Assembly (NCBI GenBank): GCA_003576705.1
Contig: QOZS01000013.1
Coordinates: 53,179-117,178, forward strand
Direction: 5' to 3'
DNA: 64,000 nt
DNA from: Desertibaculum subflavum
GTDB taxonomy: Bacteria > Pseudomonadota > Alphaproteobacteria > Ferrovibrionales > Ferrovibrionaceae
The position numbers were made by a program, and so were the translations under genes. Positions within the stretch are counted from its first letter, which is position 1, and each line of letters opens with the position of its first letter. Positions 8,942 to 17,027 of this stretch are shown piece by piece. The notes beneath the pieces were generated by a model. That model saw only the letters and a program-made list of their open reading frames with translations. It made no database searches and was not told where the DNA came from.

Positions 8942-9388
8942 TCAGCGCGGGCAGACCAGGTTCGCCTCCGCCTCGGCGCGCGCCGCCGGGTCCAGGCTCT
9001 TGCCCCCGCACTGCTTGTTGTACTTGTCCGCCGCGGCCGAATAGGCCGCCACGGCGGCGTTGTAATCGGGGATCTTCTCGTCGTTCAGCGCCCTGCGCGC
9101 CGGCTCTTCCTGCGCCAGCAGCGTGGTGAACTCGGCCAGCGCATTGGCATCGGCCGGATCGACCAAGGGCCGCCGACGCTCGATCTCCGTGCGGATGCGG
9201 GTGAGCTCGGCCTCGGCCGCCTGCATGGCGCCGCGCGCCACCGACATCTGGGCATTCTGGAAATCCACCGCCTGGCGCAGGCACAGGCAGTCGCGCACCG
9301 CCTCCGGCGAGACCAGCACATTCTGCGCCGCCGCGGGCGCGGCCATGGCCATCAGGGCGATAGCGACGGGGACCACAATCGATCGCAT
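8942..9388 (-). CDS. Secreted protein of unknown function with Cys pairs and helical core
   Basis: I do not recognise the family. The 148-residue protein has a clear Sec signal peptide (RSIVVPVAIALMAMAAPAAA, cut before QNV). The mature part has a CLC motif soon after cleavage and two further Cys near the C-terminus (KQCGGK and LVCPR), suggesting disulfides. The centre (residues about 45-110) is charged, Ala/Glu-rich and probably helical. The ATG at 9388 is preceded by AGGGAG, and the frame extending upstream belongs to the antisense of the M81 gene. Location is likely periplasmic. Confidence 0.7.
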   Translation of the reverse strand: MRSIVVPVAIALMAMAAPAAAQNVLVSPEAVRDCLCLRQAVDFQNAQMSVARGAMQAAEAELTRIRTEIERRRPLVDPADANALAEFTTLLAQEEPARRALNDEKIPDYNAAVAAYSAAADKYNKQCGGKSLDPAARAEAEANLVCPR

Positions 9389-9429
9389 TCTTTTCTCCCT
9401 CAGGTCTCCCCCGCCCCTCACGCGCTCTT

Positions 9430-10938
9430 CTACGCGCCGCCATGTTCCGGCCCAAGGGGGCCGAGCCTGACCCCGGCGCGCAGGTTCTTGTAGGGCAGAT
9501 TCGCCGGCCGGTCGACGAAGGCGCCGGGCGCCTCCACCACCAGGATCTCCTCGGCGATCGGGGCGAAATCGGCCCGGAAATGCACCGTGCTCTTGAGGCC
9601 GAGGATCTTCACCTCCTCCGGCTCGATGCCGACATGGCGGAACATCTCCTTGTCGGCCGCCTGCATGCGCCCGCTCGACACCACGACGCGGACGTCGCCG
9701 ATCCGGAGGCAGGCGGTGGGACCGAGATTGGTCCGCGTGCCGCCATAGAACGGGCCGGTGCAGAGGAAGCGGCCGTCGCCCAGCGCCTCCACCGTGAAGC
9801 GGCCGCGGAACGGCGGGTCGCCGGCGCGGAACACCTTGCCGCCGATCTCGAGCTCGATCTCGGCGCCGATGCCGGCCGCGTGCGCGGCCTTCGCCGCCGC
9901 CGGGTCGTAGACCACGCCGAGCGCGGCGCCGCGGGCCTCCGCCGCGACCAGCGCGGCGAGCAGGCCGGTGGTGTCGGCGGTGCCGCCGGCGCCGGGATTG
10001 TCCTGTACGTCGGCCAGCACGACGGGCTTGCGCGCCTGGTTGGAGAGCCGCATGGCATGTGCCACCGCCGATTGCGGCGTCATCAGGCCGACGGCAAAGG
10101 CCTCCTCCTTGTCGACGATCGACTTGAGCACGGTATCGGCGGCGGCATCGGCGGCGGCCTGATCGTCGCCGTAGCAGAACACGGTCGGCCCGCATTCGCG
10201 GATATCGGCTGGCGGAAAGCCCGGCGTGTAGTTGACCAGCAGCACACCGTCCCGCTCCAGGCCGTCGAAGGCGTCGTAGATGCCCTTGGACGGCTCCGCC
10301 ATGGTGCACTGGAAGGTGAGTGGCAGCAGGAACGGCACGCGGCGGAACGCCTTGGCCGGCACCGGCCGCCTGCCGGTCAGGACCTGGTGCAGCATGCGCG
10401 CGGTGCGCGCGCCGGTCGCCGCCATGTCGATATGCGGATAGGTGCGGTAGGCGCAGAGCAGGGTCGCATGTTCGACCATGCCCTCGGTCACGTTGGCATG
10501 CAGGTCCAGGCTGACGGCGATCGGCATATCCGGGCCCACTTCCGCCCGCACGCGCGCCAGCAGCTCGCCCTCGCCGTCCTCGTGATGCTCGGCCACCATG
10601 GCGCCGTGCAGGTCGAGATAGACCGCGTCGAACTCGCCGGCATGGGCGCGCACGCCCTCGACGATACCGCCGGCGATGCGCTCATAGGCATCCTCGGTGA
10701 CGTAGGAGGACGGCACCGCCGCCGCCCACAGCACCGGCACCAGCTGGTGGCCGAGCCGCTGCGCCTCCTTGATGAAGCCGCCGGAGGAGATGTTCATCGG
10801 CGGCAGCACCTCGAACATCGCCGCGCCGCGGGTCAGGCCCGGCCAGCCCTCGCCGCGCTCGAAGAACTCGTACTCGGCCTTGACCGGCGCGAAGGTATTA
10901 GTCTCGTGCTGGAAACCGGCAATCAGGATGCGCGACAA
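9430..10938 (-). CDS. M81-family metallopeptidase (MlrC/microcystinase C-like)
   Basis: A 502-residue protein of the MlrC/DUF1485 family, named after the enzyme that breaks linear microcystin fragments but common in bacteria that degrade no microcystin. Metal-binding candidates are the His in GFQHETNTFAP near the N-terminus, the Asp and His of YLDLHGAM, and those of SLDLHAN. The first in-frame ATG (10998) would add about 20 residues unlike the family and overlap an unsupported region. A TTG at 10938 has a GAGGGGGAT box about 7 bp upstream and begins directly with the family's SRILIAGFQ, so I prefer it. The natural substrate, possibly a small peptide or amide, is unknown. Confidence 0.85.
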   Translation of the reverse strand: MSRILIAGFQHETNTFAPVKAEYEFFERGEGWPGLTRGAAMFEVLPPMNISSGGFIKEAQRLGHQLVPVLWAAAVPSSYVTEDAYERIAGGIVEGVRAHAGEFDAVYLDLHGAMVAEHHEDGEGELLARVRAEVGPDMPIAVSLDLHANVTEGMVEHATLLCAYRTYPHIDMAATGARTARMLHQVLTGRRPVPAKAFRRVPFLLPLTFQCTMAEPSKGIYDAFDGLERDGVLLVNYTPGFPPADIRECGPTVFCYGDDQAAADAAADTVLKSIVDKEEAFAVGLMTPQSAVAHAMRLSNQARKPVVLADVQDNPGAGGTADTTGLLAALVAAEARGAALGVVYDPAAAKAAHAAGIGAEIELEIGGKVFRAGDPPFRGRFTVEALGDGRFLCTGPFYGGTRTNLGPTACLRIGDVRVVVSSGRMQAADKEMFRHVGIEPEEVKILGLKSTVHFRADFAPIAEEILVVEAPGAFVDRPANLPYKNLRAGVRLGPLGPEHGGA

Positions 10939-11095
10939 GTGATGATCCCCCTCGGGCCACGAAGGCCGAGAGCCTAACGTCCCGTCGCCCCGCCGCAAGC
11001 AAGGCCAGCGCAGGCCTGCCAGCCGCCGAGCGCGGGCTCGGCGGCTTTCATCTCCTCCGCTCTGAGGGGCCGAGAGCGCAGCAGTTCCGGGGAGG

Positions 11096-11518
11096 CTACT
11101 GCGCCGGCTGGTCGACGATCACCATCCAGCTGACGCCGAACCGGTCCGCCACCACGCCAAACTTCGGCGAGAAGAAGGTCTTGGTCAGCGGCATCTGCAC
11201 CTGGCCGCCGTCCGAGAGCGCGGCGAAGCGGCGATCGGCCTCCGCCTCGTTGGCGACGGAGAGCGTCAGCGAGATGCCCTGGAAGGTGCCGTTGCCGGCG
11301 CAGCTGCCGTCGGAGCCCATCAGCACCGTGTCGCCGACGCGGAAGCTCATATGCATGATCTTGTTCTCGGTGCCCGGCGGCATCGCGCCCGGCGGGGCCG
11401 GCTCCGGGCTGTCCTTGAAGCGCAGCACCATCTCCGGCTTGGCGTCGATCGCCTTGCGATAGAATTCGAGGGCCTCCTCGGCGCGGCCGTCGAACATCAG
11501 ATAGGACTGGACGTGCAT
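11096..11518 (-). CDS. VOC-superfamily protein (PhnB/glyoxalase-like)
   Basis: A 140-residue vicinal-oxygen-chelate protein of the PhnB-like group. It begins with the typical MHVQSYLMFDGRAEEALEFY and continues through MHMSFRVGDTVLMGSD to FGVVADRFGVSWMV at the end. Members form dimers with a paired beta-alpha-beta core; most PhnB-like members have no proven enzyme activity. An AAGGAG site precedes the ATG. It lies 50 bp behind the SRPBCC gene on the same strand. VOC/PhnB and SRPBCC genes are often found together under an ArsR-type repressor, which fits the operator seen at 12145-12168. Confidence 0.88.
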   Translation of the reverse strand: MHVQSYLMFDGRAEEALEFYRKAIDAKPEMVLRFKDSPEPAPPGAMPPGTENKIMHMSFRVGDTVLMGSDGSCAGNGTFQGISLTLSVANEAEADRRFAALSDGGQVQMPLTKTFFSPKFGVVADRFGVSWMVIVDQPAQ

Positions 11519-11568
11519 GCTGTCTCCTTTCCGTCTTTCGGGAATTGCGCTGCTGCACTCGGCGGCCG

Positions 11569-12108
11569 CTAGCCTTCGGCCAGCGCCTTCAGATTGGCGA
11601 GGCCGGTCTCGAATTCCTGGCCGATCATCCGGTCCATGTCGAAGAACATGGTCATGACCTTCGAGATATAGGGGCTGGGACCATAGATCGCCCAGGTGAC
11701 GGTGGTGCTGTCGCCGGCGGGCTGCAGCACGAACTCGGCCATGTTGTGGGCCTCGAACGGGCGGATGAAGTCCAGCTTCATGAGAACCCGCGACGGCGGC
11801 ACCGCTTCTGCGATCTCCATCCGACCCTGGCCGATTTCCTTGTTGCCGTCCCATTCGTAGGTGGCGCCCTTGCCCGCCTGAGGCCCGCTGAAGCTGCGCT
11901 TCATGCCGGGATCCTTCTTCTCCCAGGGCGACCAGGCACCATGCGCGCGCAGATCGTTGATCTGGGCGAAGATCTTCTCCGGCGGCGCCTTGATGCTGGC
12001 GCTGCGCTGAACCCGGAAGCTGTCGGGCTTGGTCGCGGCGAAGATGAGGAGGCCAGCCACCGTGACCACCAGAATGCCAGCAAACCCGAGCAGAACTGCC
12101 TTCAGCAT
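11569..12108 (-). CDS. Membrane-anchored SRPBCC (START-like) domain protein
   Basis: A 179-residue protein with one N-terminal hydrophobic helix (residues 3-25, AVLLGFAGILVVTVAGLLIF) and a SRPBCC domain of the polyketide-cyclase type behind it. The usual opening (VQRSASIKAPPEKIFAQINDLRAHGAWSPW in outline: basic start, PPEKIF helix, then Trp pair) is present. Such domains bind hydrophobic ligands. The ATG at 12108 has a GGAGGG box 5 bp upstream; a GTG at 12120 is less likely. It is probably the first gene of a two-gene operon with the VOC gene, controlled by the dyad over its promoter. Confidence 0.82.
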   Translation of the reverse strand: MLKAVLLGFAGILVVTVAGLLIFAATKPDSFRVQRSASIKAPPEKIFAQINDLRAHGAWSPWEKKDPGMKRSFSGPQAGKGATYEWDGNKEIGQGRMEIAEAVPPSRVLMKLDFIRPFEAHNMAEFVLQPAGDSTTVTWAIYGPSPYISKVMTMFFDMDRMIGQEFETGLANLKALAEG

Positions 12109-12144
12109 CGAACCCTCCACCGCCGCCCGCTTGCGTCGGCGCTG

Positions 12145-12168
12145 TATATAACCGTGCGGTTAAATATA
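12145..12168. promoter_or_regulatory. ArsR-type operator dyad over the SRPBCC promoter
   Basis: Perfect 6-bp arms TAACCG (12149-12154) and CGGTTA (12157-12162) around a 2-bp centre, extended by TATA-like flanks on both sides. It sits just downstream of a consensus -35 element on the minus strand and touches the likely -10, the expected place for a repressor. AACC/GGTT dyads of this kind are what I associate with ArsR regulators of SRPBCC genes. That link is from memory of the family, not proven here, and no ArsR gene lies in this window. Confidence 0.6.
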
Positions 12169-12189
12169 TGCCGGGCCATGCTATGTCAA
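12163..12189 (-). promoter_or_regulatory. Sigma70-like promoter of the SRPBCC gene
   Basis: On the minus strand a perfect TTGACA (12189-12184) is followed after 15 bp by TATATT (12168-12163); a 17-bp spacing to a poorer TATTTA is also possible. It points to the SRPBCC gene starting at 12108, giving a leader of about 45-50 nt. The operator dyad overlaps its downstream edge. Confidence 0.55.
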
Positions 12190-12288
12190 GCGTTGGCGGG
12201 CGCCATGCCGGCCGGTTTGACGCTGGATGCACCCGCACCTAGCCTCCGCTGCCAGGGGTCGCGTTTCGCGCGCCCGGGAGGACGCCAG

Positions 12289-13464
12289 ATGGATGCCGAA
12301 ATCGGCCGGCGCCGGATCGATCCGGCGGAAGAAGACGCGTTGCTCGCCAGCATCGACAAGTGGCTGGAGCGCGACGTGCGCCCGGTGGTCAAGGAATTCG
12401 ACCACGCCGATGCCTATCCGACCGAGATCGTCGAGCAGATGAAGCGCTTCGGCCTGTTCGGCGCGACCATCGGCGCCGAGTATGGCGGCCTCGGCCTGCC
12501 GGCCACCACCTATGCCAAGCTGGTGATGAAGATCTCCAGCGTCTGGATGGCGATCACCGGCATCTTCAATTCGCACCTGATGCTGGCGCTGGCGATCGAG
12601 AAATTCGGCACGGCCGAGCAGAAGACGCACTGGCTGCCGAGGCTCGCCAGCGGCGAGGTCCGCGGCGGCCTCGCGCTCACCGAACCGGATGCCGGTACCG
12701 ACCTGCAGGGCATCCGCATGACCGCCCGCCGCGACGGCGACACCTACGTCATCAATGGCACCAAGACCTGGATCTCCAACGGCATCGAAGGGTCCTGCTT
12801 CGCGCTGCTGGTCAAGACCGACCCGAACGCGACACCGCGCCATGCCGGGATGAGCCTGTTCATCGCGCCGAAGGGCAAGGGCTTCACCACCGGGCGGAAG
12901 CTGGAGAAGCTCGGCTACAAGTCGATCGATTCCGCCGAGCTGATCTTCGAGGATTTTCGCCTTCCCGCCGACCATCTGATCGGCGGCGTCGAGGGCAAGG
13001 GCTTCTACATGGCGACCGGCGGGCTTGAGCTCGGCCGCATCAACGTGGCGGCGCGCGGCGTCGGCATCGCGGAAGGCGCGCTTAGCCTGTCGACGCAATA
13101 CGCCCAGCTCCGCAAGACCTTCGGCAAGCCGATCTGCGAGCACCAGGCGATTCAGCTCAAGCTCGCCGAGATGGCGACGCGAGCCCGCGCCGCGCGGCTC
13201 CTGACGCTCGACGCGGCCGAGACCTTCGACCGCGGCGAGCGCTGCGACATGGAGGCCGGCATGGCGAAGTACTTCTCGTCCGAGGCGGCGCTGGAGAACG
13301 CGACCGAGGCGCTGCGCATCCACGGCGCCTATGGCTATTCCAAGGAGATGGATGTCGAGCGGCTGTATCGCGACGCGCCGCTCACCTGCATCGGCGAAGG
13401 CACCAACGAGATGCAGCGCATCGTCATCGCGCGCCAGCTGGTGAAGCGGAATCCTGCCGCATGA
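12289..13464 (+). CDS. Acyl-CoA dehydrogenase (second paralogue, canonical GEGT glutamate)
   Basis: A 391-residue acyl-CoA dehydrogenase. It has the signature GGLALTEPDAGTD (residues 126-138), the KTWISNG segment and the C-terminal IHGAYGYSKEMDVERLYRDA helix ending in IGEGTNEMQR, where Glu370 is the expected catalytic base. The ATG at 12289 is preceded by GGGAGGAC. The frame is open far upstream, but that part is antisense to the SRPBCC region. The gene overlaps the next CoA-transferase by ATGA (13461-13464). This operon has the same gene order as 2630-5441, yet this dehydrogenase uses the standard Glu position while the first one does not. Substrate unknown; the look is of a short-chain or glutaryl-CoA-like member. 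Confidence 0.92.
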   Translation: MDAEIGRRRIDPAEEDALLASIDKWLERDVRPVVKEFDHADAYPTEIVEQMKRFGLFGATIGAEYGGLGLPATTYAKLVMKISSVWMAITGIFNSHLMLALAIEKFGTAEQKTHWLPRLASGEVRGGLALTEPDAGTDLQGIRMTARRDGDTYVINGTKTWISNGIEGSCFALLVKTDPNATPRHAGMSLFIAPKGKGFTTGRKLEKLGYKSIDSAELIFEDFRLPADHLIGGVEGKGFYMATGGLELGRINVAARGVGIAEGALSLSTQYAQLRKTFGKPICEHQAIQLKLAEMATRARAARLLTLDAAETFDRGERCDMEAGMAKYFSSEAALENATEALRIHGAYGYSKEMDVERLYRDAPLTCIGEGTNEMQRIVIARQLVKRNPAA

Positions 13465-14561
13465 AGCTCAAGGGCCTCAAGATCGTCGACTTTTCCTCCT
13501 TCCTGCCGGGGCCGTATCTCACCATGACCCTGGCCGATCACGGCGCCGAGGTGGTCAAGGTGGAGGCACCGGGCGGCGATCACGGCCGGCAAGTCGGCCT
13601 CTCGGACGGGCCGGTGACCGTGTTCTTCCGCAACCTCAACCGCGGCAAGCGGAGCGTGGTGCTGGACCTCAAGACGGCGGCGGGGCGCGAGGCAGCGCTC
13701 GCGCTGACCGAGCGGGCCGATGTGGTGGTCGAGACTTTCCGCCCCGGCGTCGCCGACCGGCTCGGCATAGGCTACGACGCGGTCGCCGCCCGCAATCCGC
13801 GCGTCGTCTATTGCTCGATCAGCGCTTTCGGGCAGCACGGTCCCTATCGCGACCGCCCGGCGCATGATCTGGCCCTGCAGGCGGTGAGTGGCGTGCTCTC
13901 CCTCACCCGCGGCCAGGACGACCAGCCCGCCATCCCGGCGCTCGCCGCCGCCGACCACCTGAGCTCGCTGCAGGGCCTTTCCGGCATCCTGATGGCGCTG
14001 CTGGCGCGGGAGAAGACCGGCCGCGGCGACTATCTCGACATCGCCATGCACGACGCGACCCTCGCGGCCTGCGCCAACCTGATGGGCCCGACTTTCGCCG
14101 AGAACCGCCAGCCGGTGCCGAAGCATGAGCGGACCACCGGCGGCGCCGCCTTCTACCAGGTCTATGCCACGAAGGACGGCCGCCACATCGTGCTGGCAGG
14201 ACAGGAGCGCAAGTTCGTCGAGAACCTGCTGGGCGCACTGGGACGCTCCGATCTCGTGCCGCTCTGCGATCAGCCTGGCCCGCATCAGCAGCCGGTAACC
14301 GATCTCCTGCGCGGAATCTTCGCAGGGCAGACCCTGGCCGAGGCCATTGCCTTCCTGACACCGCTCGACGTCTGCTTCGGCCCGGTCAGCACGTTGCCCG
14401 AGGCCTTCGAGGACGCGAACGTGCTGGCGCGCGGCATGGTGCTGCGCGACGCGGAGGGCCGCCGCCACATCGCCCCGGCGATCCGCTTCCGGCACGAGCC
14501 GCCAACACCGGACCTGCGCGCGCCAGCGCTCAACGAGCATGGAGACAAAGATGGTCGCTGA
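13461..14561 (+). CDS. Family III CoA-transferase (CaiB/BaiF), second copy
   Basis: A 366-residue family III CoA-transferase with the usual opening GLKIVDFSSFLPGPYLTMTL and GAEVVKVEAPGGDHG. The expected catalytic Asp lies in PAHDLALQAVSG. It starts on an ATGA overlap with the dehydrogenase gene and its 3' end overlaps the leader of the MaoC gene, so all three are translationally linked. It is shorter than the copy at 3796-4968 and reads as a paralogue in an equivalent operon, not a recent duplicate. It would activate a carboxylic acid to its CoA ester for the neighbouring dehydrogenase and hydratase. Confidence 0.9.
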   Translation: MKLKGLKIVDFSSFLPGPYLTMTLADHGAEVVKVEAPGGDHGRQVGLSDGPVTVFFRNLNRGKRSVVLDLKTAAGREAALALTERADVVVETFRPGVADRLGIGYDAVAARNPRVVYCSISAFGQHGPYRDRPAHDLALQAVSGVLSLTRGQDDQPAIPALAAADHLSSLQGLSGILMALLAREKTGRGDYLDIAMHDATLAACANLMGPTFAENRQPVPKHERTTGGAAFYQVYATKDGRHIVLAGQERKFVENLLGALGRSDLVPLCDQPGPHQQPVTDLLRGIFAGQTLAEAIAFLTPLDVCFGPVSTLPEAFEDANVLARGMVLRDAEGRRHIAPAIRFRHEPPTPDLRAPALNEHGDKDGR

Positions 14562-15057
14562 ATCCGTGAAGGTCGGCCCGAACCGCTACCGCGAATCCTA
14601 TGGCCGCTATTACGAGGACTTCACCATCGGCGACATCTACGAGCACCGGCCCGGCCGCACCATCAGCGAGGCCGACAACACCTGGTTCACGCTCGCCACC
14701 ATGAACCAGCACCCGCTGCATTTCGACGCGGCTTACGCGGCGAAGTCGGAATTCGGCAAGCCGGTGGTGAACTCCTGCCTCACGCTCTCCATCGTGGTCG
14801 GCATGAGCGTCAGCGATATCAGCCAGAAAGCGATCGGCAATCTCGGCTGGAACGACATCCGTCTGGTGGCGCCCGTCTTCAACGGCGATACGATCTACGC
14901 GGAAACCGAAGTGCTCTCGAAACGCGAATCAGCCAAACGCCCCACTCAGGGCGTCGTCACCGTGAAGACCACCGGCCGGAAAGCCGACGGCACAATCTTC
15001 ATGACCTTCGAACGCACCGTGCTGGTGCCGAAACGCGGCCACGCGGTGGACGATTGA
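14551..15057 (+). CDS. MaoC-family hydratase (itaconyl/mesaconyl-CoA hydratase-like)
   Basis: A 168-residue hot-dog hydratase. The active-site stretch reads TMNQHPLHFDAAYA, typical of the MaoC subgroup that includes mesaconyl- and itaconyl-CoA hydratases, where Asn stands in place of the usual Asp and the HPLH His is kept. It would add water to the enoyl-CoA made by the upstream dehydrogenase. The ATG at 14551 is preferred because GGAG lies 6 bp upstream; an ATG at 14539 is possible and would lengthen the overlap with the CoA-transferase gene. It is the last gene of the operon, followed by a paired palindromic repeat. Confidence 0.85.
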   Translation: MVAESVKVGPNRYRESYGRYYEDFTIGDIYEHRPGRTISEADNTWFTLATMNQHPLHFDAAYAAKSEFGKPVVNSCLTLSIVVGMSVSDISQKAIGNLGWNDIRLVAPVFNGDTIYAETEVLSKRESAKRPTQGVVTVKTTGRKADGTIFMTFERTVLVPKRGHAVDD

Positions 15058-15065
15058 CGGACCGC

Positions 15066-15183
15066 CCTCACCCTTCGAGACGGCCATGTTCCATGGCCTC
15101 CTCAGGATGAGGGCTACTCCCAGGTTTCAGTCGGTCACCTCATCCTGAGGAGCGCACCGTGGTGCGCGTCTCGAAGGGCGAGG
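15066..15183. repeat. Paired intergenic palindromic repeat, head-to-head
   Basis: Two copies of a roughly 46-bp element face each other. The left copy (15066-15112) runs CCCTTCGAGACG...CTCCTCAGGATGAGG, and the right copy (15138-15183) is its inverse, CCTCATCCTGAGGAGC...CGTCTCGAAGGGCGAGG. Each copy also has a small inner hairpin (GGCCATG/CATGGCC; GCGCACC/GGTGCGC) of different sequence. The whole could fold as one long stem. It fills the gap between two convergent genes, the MaoC gene and ilvD. Elements with these TTCGAGAC and CCTCAGGATGAGG ends are, to my knowledge, widespread multicopy intergenic repeats in alphaproteobacteria; a bidirectional terminator role is plausible. Confidence 0.85.
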
Positions 15184-15195
15184 TGACCGTCTGGA

Positions 15196-16920
15196 TCACA
15201 AATCCGCGTAGACGTGGGTCTCGGCCTTGGCGCCGGGATGCGTCACCGCGCCCTTCTCGGCCGGGCCGACGAGCTGAGCATATTTCCAGAGCGCACCGGC
15301 ATTGTAGTTGGTCTTGCGAGGGCGCCACTTCTTGGCGCGCGCCGCCAGCTCCTTCTTGGGGAGCTTGACGTTCAGCGTGCCCTTGGTGGCGTCGATCTCG
15401 ATGATGTCGCCGTTCTTGAGCAGCGCGATCGGGCCGCCGACCGCCGCCTCCGGACCGATATGGCCGATGCAGAAGCCGCGGGTGCCGCCGGAGAAGCGGC
15501 CGTCGGTGATCAGCGCCACCTTCTCGCCGACGCCCTGGCCGTAGAGCGCCGCCGTGGTCGCCAGCATCTCGCGCATGCCGGGGCCGCCCTTCGGGCCCTC
15601 GTAGCGGATCACCAGCACGTCGCCGTCCTTGTACTTCCGCGCCTGGACGGCGGCGAAGCACGCCTCCTCGCTGTCGAACACGCGGGCCGGGCCGGAGAAT
15701 TTGAGCCGCTCCATGCCGGCGATCTTCACGATCGCCCCTTCCGGCGCGAGATTGCCCTTGAGGCCGACCACGCCGCCGGTCTTGGAGAGCGGCTTCTTCA
15801 CCGGATAGATGATGTCCTGGTCCTTCGGGATCTTCACATCCTTCAGGTTCTGCTTCAGCGTCTTGCCGGTGACGGTCATGCAATTGCCATCGAGCAGGCC
15901 GCCGTCCAGCAGCACCTTCATCAGCACCGGCACGCCGCCGATCTCGTAGAGGTCCTTCATCACGTATTTGCCGCCGGGCTTCAGGTCGGCGATGTAGGGC
16001 GTCTCGCGGAAGATCTTGCAGACGTCGTGCAGGTCGAACTTGATCCCCGCTTCGTGGGCGATCGCCGGCAGGTGCAGGCCAGCATTGGTGGAGCCGCCCG
16101 AAGCGGCGACGATCACCGCCGCGTTGCGGAGCGATTCCTTGGTGACGATGTCGCGCGGGCGGATGCCGCGGCGGAGCAGCTCCATCACCGCCTCGCCCGA
16201 CTGGCGGGCATAGCTGTCGCGGCTCTCGAACGGCGCCGGCGTGCCGGCGGAGCCCGGCAGCGCAAGGCCGATCACCTCGGAGACGCAGGCCATGGTGTTG
16301 GCGGTGAACTGGCCGCCGCAGGAGCCGGCCGAGGGGCAGGCCGAGCATTCGAGCAGCTCGAGCTCCTCGTCCGACATCTTGCCGACGGCGTGCTGGCCGA
16401 CGCCTTCGAACACGTCGACGATGGTGACATCCTTGCCGTGGAACTTGCCGGGCAGGATGGAGCCGCCATAGAGGAAGACCGACGGCACGTTGAGCCGCAC
16501 CATGCCCATCATCACGCCGGGCAGCGACTTGTCGCAGCCGGCGATGCCGACCACCGCGTCGTAGCAATGGCCGCGCACGCAGAGCTCGATCGTGTCGGCG
16601 ATCGCCTCGCGGCTGGCCAGCGAGGACTTCATCGCCTGGTGGCCCATGGCGATACCGTCGGTCACGGTGATGGTGGTGAACTCGAACGGCGTGCCGCCGG
16701 CGGCGGTGACTCCCTTCTTGGCCGCCTGGGCCTGGCGCGACAGGGCGATGTTGCAGGGCGCCGCCTCGTTCCAGGTCGACACCACGCCGACGAAGGGCTG
16801 GGCGATCTCCTGCTTGGTCTTCTCCATCGCATAGTAGAAGGCGCGCGCCGGCGCGCGGTCGGCGCCCACCGACACATGCCGGCTCGGCAGCTTCGCCTTG
16901 TCCCAGGTTCTCGCATCCAT
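15196..16920 (-). CDS. ilvD: Dihydroxy-acid dehydratase
   Basis: A 574-residue enzyme of the IlvD/EDD family that dehydrates 2,3-dihydroxy-isovalerate (and methylvalerate) to the 2-keto acid in valine and isoleucine synthesis. The Fe-S ligands are visible: a Cys in APCNIAL, a Cys in [11 protein letters not shown], and a Cys in [16 protein letters not shown]. The family signature [20 protein letters not shown] is near the C-terminus. The ATG at 16920 follows a GGAGG box; upstream in-frame codons are leader. Sugar-acid dehydratases share the fold, so a dehydratase for sugar acids cannot be fully excluded. It stands alone with no other branched-chain gene nearby, and its Fe-S cluster may be supplied by the isc genes in this window. 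Confidence 0.87.
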   Translation of the reverse strand: MDARTWDKAKLPSRHVSVGADRAPARAFYYAMEKTKQEIAQPFVGVVSTWNEAAPCNIALSRQAQAAKKGVTAAGGTPFEFTTITVTDGIAMGHQAMKSSLASREAIADTIELCVRGHCYDAVVGIAGCDKSLPGVMMGMVRLNVPSVFLYGGSILPGKFHGKDVTIVDVFEGVGQHAVGKMSDEELELLECSACPSAGSCGGQFTANTMACVSEVIGLALPGSAGTPAPFESRDSYARQSGEAVMELLRRGIRPRDIVTKESLRNAAVIVAASGGSTNAGLHLPAIAHEAGIKFDLHDVCKIFRETPYIADLKPGGKYVMKDLYEIGGVPVLMKVLLDGGLLDGNCMTVTGKTLKQNLKDVKIPKDQDIIYPVKKPLSKTGGVVGLKGNLAPEGAIVKIAGMERLKFSGPARVFDSEEACFAAVQARKYKDGDVLVIRYEGPKGGPGMREMLATTAALYGQGVGEKVALITDGRFSGGTRGFCIGHIGPEAAVGGPIALLKNGDIIEIDATKGTLNVKLPKKELAARAKKWRPRKTNYNAGALWKYAQLVGPAEKGAVTHPGAKAETHVYADL

Positions 16921-17027
16921 TCCGTCGTTCCTCCCGACCCTGAATTCCGGTTGCGCCGCAGGCCGGCGCGGGGCCGCGAGCATAATCAGGTCGGCCGCGC
17001 CTTCCTAGCCGGTCGGGTCCCGGCCGA

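Noticed and set aside
9442..10977. 511-codon plus-strand frame over the M81 peptidase gene
   Set aside because: Antisense shadow; the minus-strand product has the HETNTF and DLHGAM family motifs.
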